A stretch of DNA of 64,000 nt from NCBI GenBank assembly GCA_030848705.1, contig JAUIZM010000161.1:1-64000 (forward strand), given 5' to 3'. The notes beneath the pieces were generated by a model, which saw only the letters and a program-made list of their open reading frames with translations, was not told where the DNA came from and searched no databases. This document shows positions 41,626-51,341 of the stretch, piece after piece. This stretch comes from Heracleum sosnowskyi. Lineage: Eukaryota > Streptophyta > Magnoliopsida > Apiales > Apiaceae. Each line of letters starts with the position of its first letter. The stretch's first letter is position 1. Both the position numbers and the translations under genes were made by a program.

Positions 41626-42258
41626 TCAGCCACTGGTGCGGTGCCATGCCCTCACCCTCGCCATGGCTATGCGAAAGATCTCCTCAGCATCAACCCGGGA
41701 TATCCTGCCATTGCCATCAGTAGGCAAAGCTCGAATCCTCATCCGTGCCCTCATCTCAATACGAGTCATCGCCCTCCGGGCAACCCGAGGGGGCACAGAC
41801 CTCCCGCCGCCCTGGCGTACCATCCTGGCATCCCTCTCTGCTGCTAGCTGCATCCGGGACTCTGCTAGTCTAGCCTCAGCTACCACCAAATCTGCCTGAA
41901 CTCTGCTCACGGTCCAGTTGTGCACACACACTGGTATCCCCTCTAACGGAACGTGGGGTGGGGTAACCGGCTCGGCTGGTGGTGCAGCCTCTGCCTGCTG
42001 TGGCTCAGGGGTAGGCTCCTCATGATCATCAGGGTAAGGGCTCAAGGGCAGTGGTGGAGGGGTAGGGGCTCTCTCAATAGGAAGTGGAGTCTGGTCCTCC
42101 GCATCCCCCTCCATATCCTCAGTATCCGCTAGGGTCTGATCCTCCTCTGGATCCTCATCATCAGAATCCTCAATATCCTCATAGTATGGATCTGAAGTCC
42201 TAAGCAAGTCCTCGTCGTGCTGTCTCTCATAAGCCTCAAGGTCAGAGATATAGCTCAC
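41626..42258 (-). CDS. Leader ORF upstream of gag in the chromovirus, 210 aa, unknown function
   Basis: A sense-strand frame between the primer binding site and gag, in a different frame from gag (which starts about 400 bp downstream). The product begins MSYISDLEAYERQ. Residues about 10-60 are very acidic (runs of D and E), residues 65-110 are proline-rich, and the C-terminal half is arginine- and alanine-rich with a likely helical stretch around the AEARLAESRMQLAAERDA segment. I recognise no enzymatic motif or known domain. Extra frames before gag are known in some plant Ty3/gypsy lineages such as Ogre; whether this one is translated is not shown by the sequence. The biased composition could also come from a GC-richer leader that happens to stay open. 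Confidence 0.5.
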   Translation of the reverse strand: MSYISDLEAYERQHDEDLLRTSDPYYEDIEDSDDEDPEEDQTLADTEDMEGDAEDQTPLPIERAPTPPPLPLSPYPDDHEEPTPEPQQAEAAPPAEPVTPPHVPLEGIPVCVHNWTVSRVQADLVVAEARLAESRMQLAAERDARMVRQGGGRSVPPRVARRAMTRIEMRARMRIRALPTDGNGRISRVDAEEIFRIAMARVRAWHRTSG

Positions 42259-42397
42259 CTACACAATAACGAACTATGTTACTATCATGATATTAAAGTT
42301 CCCATAAGGGTTTTAGTCGAACTTGGCAAGAGTTCTTATTATCTTAGTGAGTTTATTATTGTAACGTCGCATCATCTCTGGGGTTTATAACTCTAAC

Positions 42398-42409
42398 GCT
42401 CTGATACCA
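42398..42409 (-). other. Primer binding site for initiator tRNA-Met (chromovirus)
   Basis: The minus strand reads TGGTATCAGAGC four bases (GAAA) after the 5' LTR end at 42414. This is complementary to the 3' end of plant initiator tRNA-Met, the usual primer of many plant Ty1/copia and Ty3/gypsy elements. It fixes the element orientation as minus. Confidence 0.92.
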
Positions 42410-43824
42410 TTTCTGTAACAGCCCCAGATCCGGGGTCGGGGATCCGGTCGTTACGGTCTCAATTCCCATCAATATTACTTGCACTTGAATCAAAACAATT
42501 AAACTACATGCTGTGACCCCACAATACATCACCATACACACTCAACTAGTTATAGTCCCAGAGATGAAATTGAAATAAGTATCTAGTCATAGGCTCCACA
42601 AGTTATAAGTTATTACAAACCCAAAAGATTACAGAGCATTTAAAAGTTCTTGCCGTTGATTACATTAATCGTAATATAAATAAGTCTGATACACAAAAGT
42701 TGAAGCTGAGTACACTAGTGGTTACTACCTCAGCTATGGCGGCTACGACATCAACGGGTAAATCTCTGACGACTGCTACCCGCTTTCGCAGGGTGTGACT
42801 GTTGCGGGCCATCTGCTCTAGCTGTTGTTGTGATATAAATAAATAAAGCAAGGGTGAGCAATAGAGCCCACCAAAAATAACTTATAACAGATTACCAAAA
42901 TATAACAATTCAAAGATATATTGCAGTCACATGTTATGCCTTAAACAGATAAGAACTAGTATAATATAAAGGATGAAGTTACAAGGAAAATTATTAAAAT
43001 CTTTCCGTAACCCAAAATCCACTTGTGCATATATATCCTTAATCAGGATTTATCAGAGTCATAATTCATAAAAGGTGGAGTTGTATGAATTTATTGCCAC
43101 TTAGATTTCAAGAATTTTCGACCCCCTGCCAACAGGATTGGTTCTTCACCCCAATACATGTTGCAGGAATATCCAAATTGGATGATGAACTAATACTGGA
43201 GTTGCTACCGCGCCCGCTGTGCCTAACCTTGCTATGATCAGTAGCAGGTCGCACCGCTCAAATATGTTTTCTACATGTAGATGGAAGAATCACGACGGCC
43301 TGACATTGTCTACCGCCTTTCAGTGACCTCCCGGCCCATTTGGGGCCAAAAAGTTGGATGGGTCAATCGCAACTGGACCACTTACACCACTCCTAGTTCA
43401 GATGAAATCCATGACTCTGAAACGTAAAGGTCGTCCTCCTTTCCCCAAGTGTAACACTTGTTGATACGACTCCACTAAGTAGTTATATCTAGGTTGGAAA
43501 GGAAGATTCCCCAATATTTCCCAAGCTAGGCTTGTTAATGGATATCGACTTGTTCCATGAATTTACCCCTCGATCGTTGAGGTGGTAACACAATATTTGA
43601 CTTGCAACAATTACATTGTTCCGAAAAATATCGGTCTCTTGACAGTTTTTGAATTGAGAGTTTAAAAAGAGTAGTAGTCACTTAAATCAGGTTTCCCGTA
43701 TTTTTGATAGTTGTGCGAGCATTTAAATCCCCTTTAAAAGACAGATTTAAATGGAAAAACATTGTTTTGGGAACCTCTTTTGATTTACGAATACTTAATA
43801 ATATTTCTTAAATAAGTAAATCTT

Positions 43825-44420
43825 AAATGAATATTTGAAAATAATATTCATTAAGTAAGTAATCCTCAAATGAATATTTGAAAATAATATTCATTAAATA
43901 AATAATTCGCAAATGAATATTTGAAAATAATATTCATTAAATAAATAATTCGCAGATGAATATTTGAAAATAATATTCATTAAATAAATAATTCGCAAAT
44001 GAATATTTGAAAACACTATTCATTAAATAAATAATTAATCTTCAAATGAATATTCAAAAATAATATTCATTAAATAATCCTCAGATAATACTCACAATAA
44101 TATTCTTCGATTAAGTAAACCTCCAAATGAATGTCTGAAATAATATTCCTTAATTAATAATTCTCATTTGAATATTCGAAATAATATTCATTAAATAAAT
44201 AATCCTCAAATGAAAATAATATCCTTTAAGTCAATAATCCTTAAATGAATATAAATAATATTCTGTAAGTCGATAATCCTCAAATGAATATTAATAAATA
44301 ATATTCTTAAAATGAATATTAATAAATAATATTCTTAACGTCAATAATCCTCAAATGAATATTAACAAATGATATCCTTAAAATGAATATTAATAAATAA
44401 TATTCTTAAATAAAACAATT
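43825..44420. repeat. AT-rich tandem repeat (43-bp unit) inside the 5' LTR
   Basis: The counterpart of 33620-34215 in the second LTR, offset 10205 bp, with the same units and the same order of degenerate variants. Confidence 0.85.
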
Positions 44421-45244
44421 AACCCTCGAGTAACAGTTACCCGATATCGTATCGGAAATAACCTTTAACATATACCGAAATATAATTATTCCTGATCTTA
44501 GGGAAAAATCACCCGCCATTATCCTAGGGCATCATATACAAAACTGGCTTATAACTGATATCCCATATCTAGCTTATAAGCCCCACATCAATCATATCCT
44601 CAAGTATTGCTATATATATATAGCAGTTCAAAAACAAGCATGCAATTTATATATCGCATGTACACAACATATATGAAAACAGTTTATTATCACAACAACA
44701 GTAGTATAGGTTTTGAAAACTTGCCTGGTGGTGAGGTAGGGGTAGTGTGCCTCGAGTCAATCCGGCGATCTATACATAGTCAAAAGATCCAAGGTTAATC
44801 ACTTGAATACTTACGCGAAACTAAGTATGTACTTTACTTAAACCAAGACATGATTTCTAGTTAACTCCTTAAGAATCCTCTTGCGCATGCTCGACTCGAA
44901 CATTTTTATAAAATAGAGATTAAATCCTTTTATCACGAAATCTTTTCGAGGGTCCTCCTAAACATACCTAGCATGTTAACACAAAGTTTCACATTCTGAT
45001 TGGTCACTTAAGGGGTGTGATCATTGCCTCAAAGTTGGCTAAGGGGTATAGTTCGGTTTCTCGAAACGTCCTTAATTAAAACACTCGTTTCTCCTAAACC
45101 GTAATTCGGAATCATATGATCTTTATATCAAAACGAACCTTGAAACAAGACCTACACAATACTAGGCAGTGGTGACTCTGGACAGAAGTCCTTATGTCCG
45201 AACATCATAGACAAAACAATGGTTATGGAAAATCGGGCATTATA

Positions 45245-45279
45245 CACTACGCCATAAGTGCTCATATGCAATGCTTTTT
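45245..45279 (+). repeat. CACTA left terminal inverted repeat
   Basis: The 35 bp starting CACTACGCCATAAGTG and ending in GCAATGCTTTTT match the reverse complement of 49850-49884 without mismatch. Beyond this the two ends diverge but keep related subterminal TTGCA motifs. Confidence 0.92.
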
Positions 45280-47319
45280 GTGAGGGTTGCAAGCAAAGCG
45301 TTGCAAAAGCTATACTTACTTTTGGTCTTCTGCAACACTACTCAAAAAGTATTGCATTTGATGTGAACGTACCGTTGCAGAGTGAATGCTAGTGTTGTCA
45401 CGTGCAACACCATTAAAAAGCGTTGCATTATAATACAATATTTTTAGAATTATGAAAAATATACATATTATCAAAATATATACAATGACTTTAAATTTTA
45501 ATCTTTGTTTTAGTACAAAGTTTGAAAATAATATATTTTTAAATTGAAACTATTTTTACATATGTTTTACATAAATATCTATCATGTTCTCATTTTTCTC
45601 TAAATTTTAAAATTTTAAACTTAAAAAGATTAAAAATTAAAAATTAAAAAAAATATATATAACATAACTTCAGTACTAACATCAGTCCCAAGGTGAAAAT
45701 TTTGGCGGATATCTTCCCCCCCTAACAAAAAAACATATCTCTCCCAAATTATCACACTTTCACCCCAAATCAACCCCCCCTCTCTCTAAACCTCACTGTC
45801 TCTCTCTCGACAAACCTCACTCCACAAACTCTCACTTTCTCTCTCTCGTCACACCTCACTCTACAAACTGATAATTGAATATTTCGTCTCATTTCAATTT
45901 ATTTTGAAATTGCAGGTAATTAGGGATTTCATTATCGGGTTTAATTAGGTCTTTCATTCTCGGCTTCAATTTTGGGGATTTCATTCTCGGGTTTAATTAG
46001 GGTTTCAACTTTGGGGCTTCCGTTCTCAGGTTTGAACTTGATTTGTAAATTAAGGTTTTGTATTCAAATGTTTGGGGTTACTTCATATTTAAAGTTTTGT
46101 GTTTCTATGTTTGGGGCTTGTAGTTGTAATTATATGTATAAACTTGTATTTTGTATATATTTTTTATTTGATTTTTGTTTGTGGTCAATTTTATACTGAT
46201 TCATGTGTTATATTTTGTATGCTTGGGTTGTATTTGTATATGTGTAAACTTGTAAGTTCATACTCCTACCTTTGATTTACGAACTGTTTGTTAAACTATA
46301 TAGCTCTGCTCCAGCTAACTGAATAATGAATTTGAATTGACTCAGAGATTTGCAAGTGGGAAGCCATGTTAAGCTCAGTGGTGCTGCAAAAACAGATGTG
46401 TCTCAGGATAAAACAAGGGAAAAGAGTCAGAAAAATATACAGAGAAGGTACAACTAGTTTATATATTCACTTCAAATGTTCTACTGATTTGCGTGTTATG
46501 TTTGGTTCACATTGCAGCGTGTATGTTTGGTTCATATTGCAGTGCATACACCTACATAAATTTGAACTAGTTGAAGTATTAACTGGTTACTTATCTGGTA
46601 ATTTGTGTATTATATATTTTGGTATGCTTGGGTCAAAATGCAGTGCATATACAATATAATACAACTATATGTCTACATGAAGTTGAATGACAAAACCTGC
46701 TTATAAACACCTCAGACCTGCATATTCACTTCAGTGCTGATCAATTGCATTGTTTTGTTGCTTTCAGTAGTTTCTAGTTTGCTTGTGTGGAGTTGGGATC
46801 TGATCCTCTCTTTTCTGCCTGCCTAGGATTTCCCCTGGTCTGTTATATTTTTCTTGTTGAGTTAATAAGCATAATCAGAGACAAGTCTAGTCTCTCTTTT
46901 ATATATATTAATATTGCATCCTGGAGATCAGCAGTTTGAGGTCGGCTTAAGGTCTATATCTTGTAAGCAACTTTGTTTTCTGGTTGCTATGTCTTTTCTT
47001 CTTAGTTGCATACTCCGGTTGAGCTAATACTTGATGTCGCTTAAAATTAATTTCCCACCTGTCCAGGTAGACAATCTTGGCATTAATAATTCCCTAGTTG
47101 GGACAATGAAGGTTTTATACCGGTAATTATTTAAAAAGTTATACCGAGATATCTTGACTTTAATCTTCAAACAGTGACATATACTAATTGTGTTTCCAAT
47201 ATCATTATGATTCTTTCCATTAGGCAGTTGATTCTTGGAAGTTATGTTCATCTGTTTGAGTTAATACGTAACTAATCTCAATCTGGTTATCCAGCCCTTA
47301 TTAACTTCTTTGTCTTTAG

Positions 47320-47465
47320 CTTCATTCAGAATCTGGAAATGGCCAATATGAAATTGTGATGGGGTACACTGCCTGTTCTGAGGTTGCTGATAACTTAATC
47401 TTTACTTGGGAAGCTATTAGGGCGGTAGCAAGAAAACATGGACTGTTAGCGACTTTTGTACCAAA
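47320..47465 (+). pseudogene. Captured exon of a glutamine-synthetase-like (NodGS/FluG-type) gene inside the CACTA element
   Basis: A 146-bp open stretch is flanked by an intron-like 3' splice site (TTGTCTTTAG before 47320) and a 5' splice site (GTAGGT at 47466). Translated from CTT at 47320 it gives a peptide containing ESGNGQYEIVMGYT, then ADNLIF and ARKHGLLATFVPK. This matches the conserved catalytic-domain segment of plant glutamine-synthetase-like proteins of the NodGS/FluG family, where an E-S-G-x-G-Q-F/Y-E motif belongs to the active-site region. I see no neighbouring exons of the gene (no following Y-A-L-D-D segment), so it is a fragment. The preserved intron borders indicate DNA-level capture rather than a processed copy. 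Family assignment is from motif memory, without a database search. Confidence 0.85.
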
Positions 47466-49849
47466 GTAGGTGACTGCGTTTTCATAAGTTATGTTTGTCT
47501 TAATTGATAACAATTGAGGTCTAGACTTGCTTGGTATAGTTTAAACTTTATTATTAATAAAGCAGTTGCTCCTTATATCATCAGTTGTGGTTTCCTCTAA
47601 AACTATAACCGTATATAACCCCTTGTACATTTTTAAAGAATGAATTGTTGACCTCCATTGACTGATTTAGTATATATGATTTCCATATATTAGGAAAACA
47701 TTAATTTATAGACCCCCCAATAAAATTGTAACATGTATCCACCTGCTATAGGCATATAGGACTTCATAATGTGTTGTGGAATGCTTTTGGTAAAGATCTT
47801 ACTAAGAAACGTCAAAAGTGGAGACTGATTTGGTGCTAGTTCACTTATGACAGTATATGTATATCAATGAAATAATATATGCTAACTCATATATTTTCAC
47901 TCAAACTCTAAATATTCTTGTTTTGTTACAACGGGGCCTATATCTAATAGAAAGAATACTGGAGTTCTCTAAGTATCAAGTGATGGACATCATGTCAGCA
48001 TGTGATCCAGCTTATTGTGTGATAATTAAGGATAATATATGGGGTTGACCTGGAGGAGGAGCAGCCCACATCGGTTAGTGTATTTAGTGTGTGCGCGCTT
48101 AATTTGCAGTTTAATAAATAAAAACAGTAGCAGGCAGCTGTATATATTTTCCACAGGCAGGCGATTAGCTTGTGTCTTACACATTGTGTGTTTTTCAGTG
48201 TGTAAACTAGATTTTTCACAGAAGTAGTCTCCGTTAGTTAAAAGAATCAGAGAACGTCTGGACGGTTGCAACAACCTACTGCAGTTAACATGGATTTACC
48301 ACACAACAACACTAGTGAAGATGATGACTTGACAAGCATCTTTGGCTTACGAAAGTAAAGTTGTGAGTCCAATTTGTTTGGGATTTCTGTTCTCTGTTGC
48401 CTCTCCAATTTAACTATGATATGCAACTTTTAACTAAATTAAGTAATCTTTAGCTTAGTTTAGTTTTGCAAAATGTGTAGTTTTTATAAGGAAATTAAGT
48501 AACTTTAGCTTAGTTTATCTTTTATACTAGGTGACACGCATACCATGGATCCAAGAACTCACATCCGCAACTTAAAAAATAATGGTAAGTGTTTTTTTGA
48601 ACTCGTAACTTATTTTTTTATGATTTGAGTTGAATTTCCCCATTATAGATATTCATCGTTACTTTGTACTTGCAATTGGTCATACGATCATTTTAATTTG
48701 TTGTATTTACTAAAATTGCTTCCTTTAGCTTACTAAATTTTTTGATTTGAAAAATTGGACAGTACCATACTTGTAAATGGATTGTATTTTATATTATTGT
48801 CCCAATGTTCACACAATCCTAATACTTGACAGAATCCTATTACTTGACAGAGAAAGGACCTGAAACTTGTCAAACCATCTAATGCTGAGATCTATTTGGA
48901 AACCTATAAATGAAAACCAGGGGGAACTTACAAGAGAAATACGGAACTAAAAACCAAATATGTAAGTACATTTTATCATACAAAAGTAATTTGAATTCAT
49001 GTATGATTCCAAATATTGACATAGCCATTTCTTGTAGATGAAGATTTAAGCGATGGTAGATGCTGGAAAAATTGTTGAGGCAAATGCAATTATCTTCAAT
49101 GAAGCCGGTCAAGATCTCAAATTCGATATTGGAGACTTTTGTGCCACCGCATCAAGTATCAAAATGATAATGTTACTCCTTCGGGGCTAAGGCGGCATGG
49201 AAATTTAGCAATATCACTATGTTACTATTCCTAATATCTAAACTTGGTCATTTTGTACTTTTAAACTAAAGACTTGATCGTATATGCTTGGTGTTGGCCC
49301 TTTAGTACATCACTTGTAAGATGGTATGGATGGGATGTTAAATGTTTTGGAGGGGTTTTGTATGTATAAAACTGATATTGCAAAACTTTTAATTGAAGCG
49401 TTGCATTTGCCTTTTCTAATGTTGTATTTCAACAAAATGGCATGGCATTATACAATATGCTGGTGTTGCATTAACGAATATATAGTTGCCTTAAGTAAAA
49501 TATTAATGTTACAAAAGCCAATGAAAAGTGTTGCATTATGGCATGTGGGACCCACTGCTGACGTGGCATGCAAGTGGGACCATGTGCTGACATGGCCCTT
49601 AAGTGGGCCCCACTGCTGACGTGGCATGCTAGTGGCCTTGTGTTTAAGGCAACACTCATTGGTGTTGCATTTCCTTGATTTTGGTGTTGCAGTACACTTA
49701 TAATGCAATACTTTCTCTCCGTTGCAGTAGATGATCAAAAGTGTTGCATTACATATCAAAGGCCACGCCCGCGGATGCAACGCCCGTTTGGTGTTGCATT
49801 TTTGAAAACCAAGCTGAATGCAACGCTTTTTTGGTCTATAGCCACATTA

Positions 49850-49884
49850 AAAAAGCATTGCATATGAGCACTTATGGCGTAGTG
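49850..49884 (-). repeat. CACTA right terminal inverted repeat
   Basis: This is the reverse complement of 45245-45279, ending GGCGTAGTG and followed by the ATA target duplication and the LTR sequence ACGGCTATG. Confidence 0.92.
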
Positions 49885-51336
49885 ATAACGGCTATGAATC
49901 GGATAATCCCAAATTTCAACCCATTCAACTTGCTCACCAATCTCTCCACACCACATATACATCTTATACATCCAAGAACTGAGGCCAAGCAATGCCTTTA
50001 CGTCCTTAAAACTCAATACAACTCATAACAAAGCCCAATCATAGCTACTAAGATCATAAACATGCTTTTACACCATTAAAGCTAAAAAAATCACTTAATA
50101 CTTTCAAGGGTTCAAGGTCCATACCTCCTTGGTGTGTGTATAAGCCTAATAATCCTTGTATAGCCCTTATATATCCTTAAGCTAGCTTGAATCATCAAAA
50201 GAAACCAAGAATCAAAAGTTAGTTCTTGAAAATTACTATTCATCTCCATCTTTGACCTCAAATTCAAACATGAAAGACTTAACGAAAAGCTATAAGATTC
50301 ATGGCTCACCTTGTACTAATCACTAGCTTCGTTTTAAGCTCTTGTTTGCAATTGTTTGTGGAAGAAATCTCTACTTTTCTCTTCTCCTTTTCTTGGCCGA
50401 AAGTCTTGAAGAAAAATGGTGATGATGCTTGATTTTTCTTTTTGTTTAATTACTTTGATATTTGTAATCTTTTAATGGTCAAATGGTGAGTCATGGTCCT
50501 TGGCATCTTCTCCTTTCGACACTTGTCGCACATGCAACGGCTCTTGTTAAAGTAACTTTACTGGTTCGTTTCCTTTCACATGGATGATCCAAATGTTGCA
50601 TTCCTCGAACTAATCTTGTTGCATGTTACTTCCATGTCTATATTTAATCCTGTACGTCCTTGATATCTCTAATTCTTTTATTAATCCATATCCATAAAAT
50701 TGATAATCTAAATCCCTCAAATATTATCGAATAATAATTAATCCGTCCGTTATTGGTGAAATTTCGGAGAAAACGGAAATGCTATTTTTCCGATTCTGAC
50801 AGCTTTTGCATTCCTTTATTTTCATCGTAGATCACTAATACAGCTTTGAAAGTTCATTATATCGTCCCGTATATAGGGTGGTCTGAAAAACTTTTTGAAC
50901 GACAAAATTTTACTATTCATCAAAAGTTACTATTCATCAGTGGTTTTTTAACAAAAGTCACTATTCATCCATAATCATTTGGATCATTATCCGTTCCAAC
51001 ATTCCTGTTTTATTTCCTCTTTATTTCTTGTACTTAGACAATGTTCTATAGCTTTCTCGGGCATACGCTATCTTGTTTACGGAGTTGTCGGATGCATACC
51101 AGATATCGATTTGGATGACATAAAAATACTTTTCTTCCTTGGAATATTGTATTCTTATTCTCCAGAGAGATTATTCTTATCTATATGTTCAGTCCATTCT
51201 TACTATTCTCAAAAATGTTTGAAAACCGAAATTCATATTCATTTCATAACTTAATTCTTAAAGTCATTGCCACCATCCATATTTACATCAGCATATAACA
51301 AAAGTTTTAATCCTGCCCAAAATCTGGGGTCTTACA

Positions 51337-51341
51337 AAAAA
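51337..51341. other. Target-site duplication, right (AAAAA)
   Basis: Directly follows the LTR end CTTACA at 51336 and is followed by TGTCCGGAACC, resuming the satellite monomer at the base expected from the left junction. Confidence 0.85.

Larger units (their letters stand above)
45245..49884. mobile_element. CACTA (En/Spm-type) DNA transposon, probably non-autonomous, carrying a gene fragment
   Basis: The element starts CACTACGCCATAAGTG and ends with the reverse complement; the terminal inverted repeats are identical for about 35 bp. It is flanked by a 3-bp ATA duplication (45242-45244 and 49885-49887). The other LTR of the host retrotransposon preserves the empty site (GGCATTATAACGG at 35031). 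Both ends carry many subterminal copies of GTTGCA, GTGTTGCA and TGCAACAC, the pattern of transposase-binding repeats in CACTA elements. At 4640 bp it lacks a recognisable transposase frame; its longest open frame is under 120 codons. The interior holds a pyrimidine-rich stretch (about 45715-45870) resembling a plant promoter or 5' leader, AT-rich intron-like DNA, and an exon related to glutamine synthetase. Orientation is not assigned because no transposase is visible. Confidence 0.93.
32209..51336 (-). mobile_element. Ty3/gypsy chromovirus (Tekay/Del-like) LTR retrotransposon inserted in the satellite
   Basis: A full-length minus-strand LTR retrotransposon. It has two LTRs of 4280 bp (the right one enlarged by 4643 bp by a CACTA insertion plus its target duplication), a tRNA-iMet primer binding site, a polypurine tract and a 5925-bp internal region (36489-42413). 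It is bounded by AAAAA target duplications in the satellite. Domain order on the minus strand is gag with zinc knuckles, protease, reverse transcriptase, RNase H, integrase and a C-terminal chromodomain-like segment, which is the chromovirus order. Long LTRs of about 4 kb suit the Tekay/Del clade; the clade call is inference. The LTRs differ by only about eight substitutions by eye, so insertion is recent, yet gag-pol has three in-frame stops, so this copy cannot make a full polyprotein by ordinary translation. Confidence 0.95.
42414..51336 (-). repeat. 5' LTR of the chromovirus, split by a CACTA element
   Basis: This copy aligns with 32209-36488 from GGGGCTGTTACA (minus-strand end at 42414) to TGTAAGACCCC (minus-strand start at 51336). 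It is 8923 bp, that is 4280 bp plus 4643 bp (the 4640-bp transposon and a 3-bp duplication), so the two LTRs are otherwise equal in length. About eight single-base differences from the other LTR were noticed. As the 5' LTR it would hold the promoter; the insertion lies between its upstream and downstream parts and may silence it. Confidence 0.95.

Noticed and set aside
42660..42851. 63-codon frame near the downstream end of the chromovirus LTR (and its copy at 32455-32646)
   Set aside because: It is shared only because the LTRs are copies of each other; there is no recognisable domain and no independent support for coding.
46347..46446. Possible second captured exon in the CACTA element (open stretch between CAG and GTACAA)
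   Set aside because: The reading frame is open for only about 33 codons and gives no protein I recognise, so chance is as likely.
48840..49140. Remnant of a CACTA-associated plant transposase domain
   Set aside because: A short peptide with KPSNAEIYLETYK-like sequence is suggestive, but it is interrupted by a stop and too short to call.
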